Below, piece by piece: positions 1-5,120 of a DNA stretch of 5,801 nt (its first letter is position 1; each line of letters begins with the position of its first letter). The translations under genes were made by a program, and so were the position numbers. The notes beneath the pieces were generated by a model that saw only the letters and a program-made list of their open reading frames with translations, searched no databases and was not told the origin of the DNA. The stretch comes from an uncultured Collinsella sp. (GTDB lineage Bacteria; Actinomycetota; Coriobacteriia; Coriobacteriales; Coriobacteriaceae), in the NCBI GenBank assembly GCA_900552345.1, contig URZN01000095.1, positions 1-5,801 of the forward strand, written 5' to 3'.

Positions 1-2
1 CT

Positions 3-503
3 GACCAGATTGCGTTTAGCAAGAAGATTAAGAGCGACGGTTGGCTCACCATCTCGAGCACGGCCGAACATTGGCAGAACTACGAGGCTAACTTTACGAT
101 TATCAATTCGGTCGTGGTGCTCGTGACCTTTATGGCGGCGTGCCTGTCGTTTGTGGTTGTGTTTACACTGTCCAACACGAATATCTCCGAGCGCGAGCGC
201 GAGCTGGCGACCATTAAGGTGCTGGGCTTCCGCCGTGGCGAGGTGCACCACTACGTCAACAAGGAGACGTTAATCCTCACGGCAATTGGCGCCGCGCTGG
301 GCGTGCCGCTGGGTAGCCTGCTGGCCGAGAGCTTTACGTACATTCTGCAGATGCCGTCGCTCTACTTTGACGTTGAGGTCCAGCCGCTGAGTTATGTGCT
401 CGCCGTAGTGCTTTCCTTTGTCTTTACGTTTATCGTCAACCTCACTACCAATCGCACTCTCAATAGGATCGACATGGTCGGCGCCCTCAAGAGCGCCGAG
501 TAG
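3..503 (+). CDS. FtsX-like ABC transporter permease, C-terminal fragment
   Basis: This is the last 166 residues of a membrane permease whose start lies left of the window; position 3 is the first complete codon and TAG at 501-503 ends it. Three hydrophobic segments are visible, at about residues 31-57, 88-110 and 130-149 of the fragment. Between the first two is the motif SERERELATIKVLGF (about 62-76), the cytoplasmic coupling loop typical of FtsX/MacB-type permeases, where an R-E-A/L-T-L/I-K-x-L-G pattern precedes the next membrane helix. The ending, with ALKSAE, is also usual for this family. Such permeases work with an ATP-binding subunit in lipid, peptide or drug export, or in envelope signalling. 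The substrate cannot be judged because the extracellular domain and the partner ATPase are outside the window. Family assignment is firm; function is open. Confidence 0.9.
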   Translation, partial: DQIAFSKKIKSDGWLTISSTAEHWQNYEANFTIINSVVVLVTFMAACLSFVVVFTLSNTNISERERELATIKVLGFRRGEVHHYVNKETLILTAIGAALGVPLGSLLAESFTYILQMPSLYFDVEVQPLSYVLAVVLSFVFTFIVNLTTNRTLNRIDMVGALKSAE

Positions 504-568
504 CCTGTCCTGGGATTCAAGTTCTGGCGAGCTGCCGACGCGCCCACAGCAGTATTTTTGCATAAACT

Positions 569-608
569 GCCCCGCTAAATGCATATTTCGGCGGGGCGAT
601 TGCTTTTT
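569..608 (+). terminator. Intrinsic terminator of the permease gene
   Basis: A perfect 7-bp GC stem, GCCCCGC (569-575) with GCGGGGC (591-597), continues inward through a T-G wobble and a 4-bp AT stem (577-580 with 585-588, one bulged C at 589), closing on a GCAT loop. A T5 run follows at 604-608, six bases after the stem. It sits 65 bp after the permease stop on the same strand. A weaker competing pairing exists just upstream: GCAGT (549-553) with ACTGC (566-570). Confidence 0.75.
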
Positions 609-644
609 GCCCACAGGTACCCCAGGGGGCGCCGTACAAATTCC

Positions 645-824
645 GGAGTATTCAACATCCCGGGGTCCGCGGGCGCGGGCGCGGGGGTGCAAAACTGCGC
701 TGAAAGCCCCGATTCTGAGCCCCAACGCCTCTAGAGCCGCTCGTTTTTTTACAGGATGCGGCCCATGGTGCCTGCCTTTCGCCCAAAATCCAGTATGCAG
801 GCACCCTCGGCTGCTGAATACTCC
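645..824. repeat. Inverted pair of GGAGTATTCA motifs
   Basis: GGAGTATTCA (645-654) recurs as its exact reverse complement TGAATACTCC (815-824). Similarity extends outside the core: plus-strand 634-660 and the reverse complement of 809-835 agree at 20 of 27 positions with no gaps. The pair brackets about 160 bp containing the G-run cluster and the T7 run. It could mark the ends of a small non-autonomous element or two recognition sites in opposite orientation. Confidence 0.55.
662..687 (+). other. Putative G-quadruplex motif
   Basis: Four runs of three or more G (662-665, 671-673, 677-679, 683-687) are separated by loops of 5, 3 and 3 bases, which satisfies the usual G3+N1-7 rule. The core also reads as three near-identical hexamers, GCGGGC, GCGGGC and GCGGGG, at 669-686. 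It lies 54 bp beyond the permease terminator. G-runs arise more easily in high-GC DNA, so function is uncertain. Confidence 0.5.
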
Positions 825-845
825 CAAAAATGCACGCCGCATCCT
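753..845. other. Nested long stem-loop, possible structured RNA
   Basis: There are two perfect arm pairs, one inside the other. AGGATGCGGC (753-762) pairs with GCCGCATCCT (836-845), 10 bp. GGTGCCTGC (767-775) pairs with GCAGGCACC (797-805), 9 bp with a 21-base loop. The two stems are separated by 4 bases on the left and 30 on the right; the 30-base bulge carries the TGAATACTCC motif. A T7 run immediately precedes it on the plus strand (744-750), and no T-run follows on either strand, so it is not a standard intrinsic terminator. A second CAGGCACCC copy at 850-858 offers an alternative partner for the inner arm. Confidence 0.55.
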
Positions 846-868
846 ACCCCAGGCACCCGCAGCAAGAA

Positions 869-1060
869 GACGAATAGTCTCGGCCTCCCCAGTTACCGTA
901 GGAGGCCTCAGGGCTTACCCCCCCCAAAAAAAATCTTTCCGCAGGACGGAAGGACCCCGCCGCGCGAAGCGCGCAGCGGGGTCCTGACATGTCCGAGGAC
1001 GATTTGGGAGGTAAGCCCTGGGGCCTCCGATGGGGGCGGTTCCAGCCGAGGCTATTCGTC
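869..1060. repeat. Large inverted repeat overlapping the pfk stop codon
   Basis: The arms 869-919 and 1060-1010 (reverse complement) align without gaps over 51 positions. They match in four blocks: GACGAATAG (9/9), CTCGGC (6/6), GGAGGCC (7/7) and CAGGGCTTACC (11/11). Single mismatches separate the first two and the last two blocks, and a divergent 16-base stretch of identical length lies in the middle (38/51 overall). Beyond 919 the likeness continues loosely through C/A-rich bases to AAATC (931-935) facing GATTT (1001-1005). The right arm contains the last two codons and the stop of the phosphofructokinase gene. The spacer holds that gene's terminator. This may be a palindromic mobile repeat or an inverted duplication of the gene's 3' flank. 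Confidence 0.65.
926..985 (-). terminator. Intrinsic terminator of the phosphofructokinase gene
   Basis: On the minus strand, a strong hairpin has outer arms AGGACCCCGC (951-960) and GCGGGGTCCT (976-985), with inner CGCGC (961-965) and GCGCG (969-973) closing on GAA. A short hairpin follows directly, with TTCCG (937-941) pairing CGGAA (947-951), and then T8 (A8 on the plus strand, 926-933). The two hairpins share the base at 951, so they may compete. The T-run orientation fits transcripts coming from the gene ending at 1052. Confidence 0.8.
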
Positions 1061-2131
1061 GCCGAAGCTGATGCCCAACGCCTTGGCCTCGCGCACCAGA
1101 TCGCTCTGGGGGTCGACATACTTGAGCTTGCCGGCGACCTCCTCGAGCGGCATGTGGCACATCTTGCCGTCGCGCAGGGCGATCATGTAGCCAAACTCGC
1201 CGCGCAGGCAGCCAAGCGCGGCCTCGACGCCGCACTGGGTCGCAAAGATGCGGTCCTGAGCGTCGGGCTGGCCGCCGCGCTGCGTGTGACCGGGGATGGC
1301 GACGCGGGTCTCGCGACCGGTCTTGGCCTCGATCTCCTTGGCGATGTCGTAGACGATCGACGGGCTCGTGCGCTCGGCGAGCTTCTTCTTGTACTCCTTC
1401 TTGGACAGCGCCGCGTCCTCCTTGGAGATGGCGCCCTCGGCGACGGCCACGATGGTAAAGCGGCTGCCGGTCTCCATGCGATGCTCGATGGTCTTGATGA
1501 CCTGGTCCATGTCGTAGGGGATCTCGGGAATCAGGATGACGTCCGCACCGCCCGCGACGCCGGCGTACAGCGGGATCCAGCCAACCTTGTGGCCCATGAT
1601 CTCGATGACGAACACGCGGCCGTGGCTTGAAGCGGTGGTGTGGATGTCGTCGATGCACTTGGTGGCGACGTCGATGGCGCTCGTAAAGCCAAACGTCATC
1701 TCGGTGCCCCAGGTGTCGTTATCGATGGTCTTGGGCAGGGCGATAACGTTGAGGCCCTCTTCGCACAGGCGGTTGGCGGTCTTGGTGGAGCCGTTACCGC
1801 CCAGCATAAACAGGCAGTCGAGCTGCAACTTGTGATAGGTGTGGACCATTGCGGGCACCTTCTCGACGCCGTCGGCCTCGGGAATGTTCAGGCGCTTGAA
1901 CGGCGTGCGGCTCGTGCCCAAAATGGTGCCGCCGCGGGTGAGGATGCCGCTAAAATCGGCGGGCGTCATGACGCGGAACCTGCTGTAGATAAGGCCCTGG
2001 TAGCCGTCCTCAAAACCATAGATCTCGATAGGCTCTTCGCTATTGGTCATAAGCGTTTTGACGATGCCGCGCATGGTGGCGTTGAGCGCCTGGCAGTCGC
2101 CGCCACTAGTAAGAAGACCGATTCTAAGCAT
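1052..2131 (-). CDS. pfkA: 6-phosphofructokinase (ATP or pyrophosphate dependent)
   Basis: This 359-residue, full-length enzyme phosphorylates fructose 6-phosphate to the 1,6-bisphosphate in glycolysis (cytosol). Visible motifs are the N-terminal phosphate-binding GGDCQALN (10-17), GGNGS (111-115), PKTIDND (133-139) with catalytic Asp137, SSHGR (168-172), EIMGHKVGW (177-185) and GHTQRGG (281-287). Gap-free spacing to the E. coli enzyme equates Asn113 with Asp103, Gly114 with Gly104, Lys134 with Gly124 and Asp137 with Asp127. Gly at 104 goes with ATP use, whereas Lys at 124 is typical of pyrophosphate-using enzymes, so the donor cannot be settled by motif. ATG at 2131 is preceded by GGAAGG (2139-2144 on the plus strand) at 7 bases. 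A 33-bp palindrome lies 38 bp upstream, and GTTATAAC at 2151-2158 may hold a -10 box. Codon GC bias produces long false antisense frames here. Confidence 0.95.
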   Translation of the reverse strand: MLRIGLLTSGGDCQALNATMRGIVKTLMTNSEEPIEIYGFEDGYQGLIYSRFRVMTPADFSGILTRGGTILGTSRTPFKRLNIPEADGVEKVPAMVHTYHKLQLDCLFMLGGNGSTKTANRLCEEGLNVIALPKTIDNDTWGTEMTFGFTSAIDVATKCIDDIHTTASSHGRVFVIEIMGHKVGWIPLYAGVAGGADVILIPEIPYDMDQVIKTIEHRMETGSRFTIVAVAEGAISKEDAALSKKEYKKKLAERTSPSIVYDIAKEIEAKTGRETRVAIPGHTQRGGQPDAQDRIFATQCGVEAALGCLRGEFGYMIALRDGKMCHMPLEEVAGKLKYVDPQSDLVREAKALGISFGDE

Positions 2132-2169
2132 GGTGAATCCTTCCGGGCAAGTTATAACATGCGCATAAG

Positions 2170-2202
2170 TTTACCCCCGCACACTGTTGATGCGGGGGTA
2201 AA
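2170..2202. promoter_or_regulatory. 12-bp perfect inverted repeat upstream of pfk (operator or leader hairpin)
   Basis: TTTACCCCCGCA (2170-2181) and TGCGGGGGTAAA (2191-2202) are exact reverse complements with a 9-base spacer. It is not a normal terminator: on either strand the 3' arm ends in GGTAAA with no T-run after it, the T bases being on the 5' side. It lies 39-71 bp before the pfk start and about 70 bp after the end of the upstream gene on the same strand. A GTTATAAC element sits between it and the ribosome binding site. A dimeric repressor or activator site, or a 5' leader hairpin, is the likeliest reading. Confidence 0.6.
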
Positions 2203-2271
2203 ACGTGTTAGCTCAAATGTATAGAAATGTAAGCAACGTCAGGCGAGCGTAAGGACGACGGCGCCAGCTCC

Positions 2272-3357
2272 TTACAGCACAAAGGCGTCGATGTCGCCCC
2301 AGTGGCGGCGCAGCGTAATAGCGGCGGCGGGCTCGGTGTTGTCAAAGACGACCGACCACTGCGTGTTGCTGGTGATGTCATCCGGATTGGGCTCTTGCGC
2401 CGCAGCGCGTAGAGCCTTCCAAGCGACTGCCTCGTCCTGGGCACCGACATGGGCGTCAAGGACATCGGCGATTGCGACGGCGCGCTCTTTACCATGGCCC
2501 AGCTCGCCATTCTTTTGGTTGGGCGGCACTTCGTCACCATAGCAGGCGTAGAAGTTCGTAACCTGGCGTACAGGAGTCGCTTTGAAAGCGCGGTCCGGAT
2601 CGCGCGGATCCCACTCCGCCACCCGCGCGTCACCGGCGGCGTCGTTGATAAAGAAGTGGTAATCGCGTCCTGCCATGGCGTGCATGTCGTAGGCGGAAAG
2701 CAGGTCGACAGCTTCTTGCGTGGTGGCGGCACGGTCGAGCACCAGGCGGATGGCGAGCGAGGTATTGATGACGGGGCGCTGCGTGTCCTGGTCACAGGGT
2801 TTGGAATCCAGGGTGAGTACGGCAATGGACACGCCACATTCGTTGATGCCGTCGAGCTGGGCAAACGGGCCCATGAGTGCGGCGGCACGTCCGGCGACGG
2901 AATCAAGCGGAGTGTTGGCGCCCAGGTTGTTAAGGGCGGCAAACCCGATGGAGGCGTAGCCGCCGCGTGGGTGATTGCGCACCAGCAGCGCCGAGGTGTC
3001 GTCCTTAAAGTCGTAATTGCGACCGGTGCGCACGCGGCCTTCGGCATCTACGGCGATAAAAGCGCTGCAGGCAAACTGGGGCGCCTGGACATGTGCTGGC
3101 ACGCCGGGCAACACCTGTGCCACCACAGCATCGATGTAGGCCTGGTCGTCGCGCACATCGGCGGCGATGATGCAGTCGAGGTCGTAGTCGTAGACGATGT
3201 CGATTGCGTACAGGTCATAGCCATCCGCGTAGCCGGTCAAGCGTTTGAGCGACGCAGCGGATTTGATTTGCTTGCGGTAAACGATGCCGGCGGCAGCGGC
3301 AAGGCCGACGGCGACGCCCGCGACACCGCAGGCGATGGCAATGTTACGTGGCTTCAT
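2272..3357 (-). CDS. Membrane-anchored linear amide C-N hydrolase (Ntn / C45-like)
   Basis: This 361-residue protein belongs to the choloylglycine hydrolase / penicillin acylase / acyl-transferase superfamily, which cleaves linear amide bonds with a cysteine nucleophile. Residues 5-27 form one hydrophobic segment (signal anchor or signal peptide), flanked by basic residues. The core begins at FACSAF with Cys97 as probable nucleophile; RNYDF follows, so Arg113 and Asp116 lie 16 and 19 residues after the cysteine, the spacing of Cys2, Arg18 and Asp21 in bile salt hydrolases. Further family-like stretches are GINECGVSIAVLTL (170-183), HFFINDAAGDARVAEWD (234-250) and TNFY (267-270). The start at 3357 has AGGAG (3363-3367 on the plus strand) 5 bases upstream. 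The substrate (bile salt, acyl amino acid, small amide) is unknown. It is divergent from the neighbouring aminopeptidase. Confidence 0.82.
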   Translation of the reverse strand: MKPRNIAIACGVAGVAVGLAAAAGIVYRKQIKSAASLKRLTGYADGYDLYAIDIVYDYDLDCIIAADVRDDQAYIDAVVAQVLPGVPAHVQAPQFACSAFIAVDAEGRVRTGRNYDFKDDTSALLVRNHPRGGYASIGFAALNNLGANTPLDSVAGRAAALMGPFAQLDGINECGVSIAVLTLDSKPCDQDTQRPVINTSLAIRLVLDRAATTQEAVDLLSAYDMHAMAGRDYHFFINDAAGDARVAEWDPRDPDRAFKATPVRQVTNFYACYGDEVPPNQKNGELGHGKERAVAIADVLDAHVGAQDEAVAWKALRAAAQEPNPDDITSNTQWSVVFDNTEPAAAITLRRHWGDIDAFVL

Positions 3358-3507
3358 GACGGCTCCTCTCGTCCTGTTAGCGTAATTGTCGCAAAAGGAG
3401 CGCGGGCATGATGGCTCAACTTGGTGAGCGGCGCGGGATTAAACACGGAATGAAGAGTGCAGCGCTGGCGCGGCGGGGTATGCTGGAAGGGACCATCAAC
3501 CCAGCGA

Positions 3508-3517
3508 AAGGGGAGAG
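3508..3517 (+). promoter_or_regulatory. Ribosome binding site choosing the aminopeptidase start
   Basis: AAGGGGAG at 3508-3515 stands 3-5 bases before ATG 3519. A rival in-frame ATG at 3408 also has a good site, AAAGGAG (3394-3400, 7 bases away), and would add 37 residues. Those residues are basic and unlike the family, whose conserved part starts shortly after 3519, so 3519 is preferred. A TATGCT at 3479-3484 could be a -10 box for a transcript beginning between the two ATGs, but no convincing -35 is seen. Confidence 0.55.
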
Positions 3518-3518
3518 C

Positions 3519-4904
3519 ATGACGGATCAGGAAACGCCCGAGCGCGCGCATGTGACGGCCGATGATATCGAGGCCGCCAACGACCTTATCGACTTTATCG
3601 AGGCATGCCCCAGCATGTTCCATACGGCGGCGACCATTATGGCCGAGCTCGACGAGGCGGGCTTTACCTACCTGCCCGAGAACGCGGCGTGGGACATCGA
3701 GCCGGGCGGGCGTTATTACACGCAGCGCAACACCTCGAGCGTTGTTGCCTTTAAGGTGGGCGAGGACCTGGCCGCGACGTGGGGCGAGGACGGCGTTGCC
3801 GGTGACTATCATTTTCAGCTCACGGCGTCGCACAGCGATTCGCCGACGTTTAAGGTCAAGGCCGTGCCCGAGCTCGATGGCGCAGGCGAGACGCTGCGCC
3901 TGAACACCGAGGCCTACGGCGGTATGATCGACTACACCTGGTTCGATCGCCCGCTGGCGCTCGCGGGCCGCGTGTTGGTGCGCGAGGGCGACCGTATCGA
4001 GAGTCGTTTGCTTGTCACCGAGCGCGAGGTCGCTATCATTCCGAGCCTTGCCATCCACATGAACCGCGGCGTTAACGAGGGCTTTGCTCCCAACCGAGCC
4101 GTCGACCTGTGCCCGCTCATCAGCGCTGGCGAGCTTAAGCAGGGTGACTTCGATGCCCTGATTGCCGACGAGCTGGATGTTGAGCCCGAGCAGATCCTGG
4201 GTCGCGACCTGTTCCTGGTCAATCGTCAGGATGCGCGCATTTGGGGCTGGGCCGACGAGTTTATCTCGACGCCCAAGCTTGATGATCTGGCCTGCGCCTA
4301 TACCTCGCTACAGGCATTTTTGGGCGCCGAGAACGCGCACGACGTCTCGGTCTTCTGCTGCTTCGATAACGAGGAGGTTGGCTCCGAGACCAAGCAGGGC
4401 GCCATGTCGACGTTCTTGGCCGATGCGCTGCGCCGTATCAACGGATCGCTGGGCTTTGACGACGAGTCGTATCATCGCGCCCTTGCCGCCTCGATGCTTG
4501 TAAGCTGCGACAATGCACATGCCGTGCATCCCAACCACGCCGAGAAGTGCGATGCCCGCAACCAGGTCGTGCTCAACGGCGGCATCGTTATCAAGGAAGC
4601 TGCCAACCAGCACTACTGCACCGATGCCTTTAGCCGCGCGGTGTTCCAGGCCATCTGCGACGACGCCGACGTGCCCACGCAGGCCTTCGCCAACAAGAGC
4701 GATATGGCGGGTGGCTCCACGCTCGGCAATCTGTCCAATATGCAGGCGAGCATGCACGCCGTGGATGTGGGTCTGCCGCAGCTTGCCATGCACTCAAGCT
4801 ACGAGACCGGCGGCGTGCGCGACGTGATGTACGCCATCCGCGCCCTCACCGCCTTCTACGAGCGCGACCTAACCATCAACGGAGCCGAAAGCGTGGAACT
4901 CTAA
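3519..4904 (+). CDS. apeB: M18 family aminopeptidase
   Basis: This is a complete 461-residue M18 metallopeptidase, of normal family length. Such enzymes are cytosolic, two-metal (usually zinc) oligomers that remove N-terminal residues, often acidic ones, from peptides. The N-terminal part, with EPGGRYYTQRNTSSVVAF at about 61-78, matches the bacterial ApeB branch. Metal and catalytic motifs appear in order: HSDSP (His105), KLDDL (Asp255), DNEEVGS (Glu285 and Glu286), SCDNAHAVHPN (Asp331) and AMHSSYE (His425, the C-terminal metal ligand). NKSDMAGGSTLG near 392-403 is the usual loop before it. No signal peptide is seen. The stop codon overlaps the left arm of its terminator. The gene is divergent from the amide hydrolase, so the 161-bp gap between them should hold both promoters; none is clear. 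The exact residue preference cannot be read from sequence. Confidence 0.95.
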   Translation: MTDQETPERAHVTADDIEAANDLIDFIEACPSMFHTAATIMAELDEAGFTYLPENAAWDIEPGGRYYTQRNTSSVVAFKVGEDLAATWGEDGVAGDYHFQLTASHSDSPTFKVKAVPELDGAGETLRLNTEAYGGMIDYTWFDRPLALAGRVLVREGDRIESRLLVTEREVAIIPSLAIHMNRGVNEGFAPNRAVDLCPLISAGELKQGDFDALIADELDVEPEQILGRDLFLVNRQDARIWGWADEFISTPKLDDLACAYTSLQAFLGAENAHDVSVFCCFDNEEVGSETKQGAMSTFLADALRRINGSLGFDDESYHRALAASMLVSCDNAHAVHPNHAEKCDARNQVVLNGGIVIKEAANQHYCTDAFSRAVFQAICDDADVPTQAFANKSDMAGGSTLGNLSNMQASMHAVDVGLPQLAMHSSYETGGVRDVMYAIRALTAFYERDLTINGAESVEL

Positions 4905-4943
4905 AACCTGCCAAAAAGGGACAGGTTCATTTTGGCAGGTTTT
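4903..4943 (+). terminator. Intrinsic terminator, symmetric, overlapping the stop codon
   Basis: AAAACCTGCCAAAA (4903-4916) and TTTTGGCAGGTTTT (4930-4943) are a perfect 14-bp pair with a 13-base loop. The left arm starts inside the TAA stop (4902-4904). With A4 at one end and T4 at the other, it can act on both strands. Part of the loop, CAGGT (4922-4926), can instead pair with ACCTG (4906-4910), giving a rival fold. Confidence 0.85.
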
Positions 4944-4990
4944 ATCTGGGCGAATGCAAAGGGTGAAACCGAACTAGATCGGTGATACGT

Positions 4991-5025
4991 AGCCGCCGAG
5001 GTGCAGTGTGCCTCGGCGGCTTTTT
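4991..5025 (+). terminator. Second intrinsic terminator in tandem
   Basis: AGCCGCCGAGG (4991-5001) pairs perfectly with CCTCGGCGGCT (5011-5021) around a 9-base loop and runs straight into T5 (5021-5025). It lies 47 bp after the first terminator with no gene between. A short ACCGA/TCGGT stem (4968-4972 with 4979-4983) is the only other structure in that interval. It probably insulates the toxin-antitoxin genes from read-through. Confidence 0.85.
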
Positions 5026-5043
5026 GTGTACAGAGTACGGCTA

Positions 5044-5104
5044 ATGCCTATAAATGCTATACATGCTTTACGTATCTACCATAGAGTTTTATGATGATTA
5101 TAAA
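5044..5104 (+). promoter_or_regulatory. Promoter and probable operator of the toxin-antitoxin operon
   Basis: A -35-like TTTACG (5067-5072) and a -10 TATGAT (5090-5095) are spaced by 17 bp. Three tandem near-copies run up to and over the -35: ATGCCTATAA (5044-5053), ATGCTATAC (5054-5062) and ATGCTTTAC (5063-5071). The last two agree at 8 of 9 bases. TTTAT (5088-5092) and ATAAA (5100-5104) form a small inverted repeat over the -10, and TCTA-CCA-TAGA (5075-5085) is palindromic between the boxes. Ribbon-helix-helix antitoxins usually repress their own operon through short repeats like these. The region is much more AT-rich than the rest of the window. Confidence 0.6.
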
Positions 5105-5120
5105 GTATTAAGGAGAGGTC

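Larger units (their letters stand above)
609..868. other. Gene-free structured stretch, first half of the 504-1051 gap
   Basis: No credible gene was found here. Open frames on both strands have no ribosome binding site and no recognisable protein pattern, and they run through palindromes and into flanking genes. The stretch holds a G-run cluster (662-687), an oppositely oriented pair of motif copies (634-660 and 809-835), a T7 run (744-750) and a nested stem (753-845). A 15-codon open frame, ATG at 830 to TAG at 877, is too short to call. The amount of pairing suggests a structured RNA or a dispersed intergenic repeat, but neither can be proved from one copy. Confidence 0.6.

Noticed and set aside
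744..750. T7 run as a plus-strand terminator
   Set aside because: Only a short CTCTAGAG palindrome (729-736) precedes it, with no GC-rich stem directly upstream.
270..842. 190-residue minus-strand open frame over the permease end and the gap
   Set aside because: It is half antisense to the permease and half within palindromic non-coding DNA, with no motif.
830..877. 15-codon open frame ending in the left copy of GACGAATAG
   Set aside because: It is too short, has no ribosome site, and its upstream sequence does not match the end of pfk, so it is not shown to be a gene remnant.
418..987. 189-residue plus-strand open frame covering the structured gap
   Set aside because: It begins inside the permease gene in another frame, reads through the terminator and several palindromes, and is rich in Arg, Pro and Ser with no recognisable domain.
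989..1630. 213-residue plus-strand open frame antisense to the phosphofructokinase
   Set aside because: It mirrors a strongly supported gene, has no ribosome site or family motif, and its Ala/Leu/Asp/Gly-rich composition is what GC-biased codons give on the opposite strand.
2449..3411. 320-residue plus-strand open frame antisense to the amide hydrolase
   Set aside because: It is a shadow of 2272-3357. The repetitive Val/Asp/Gly stretches come from reading the other strand of GC-biased codons, and there is no start signal.
3354..4058. 234-residue minus-strand open frame over the start of the aminopeptidase
   Set aside because: It overlaps the conserved M18 coding region in antisense and has no protein-family features.
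4944..4990. Possible tRNA or other structured RNA between the two terminators
   Set aside because: It is only 47 bp with one 5-bp stem; no acceptor or T-arm pattern is present.
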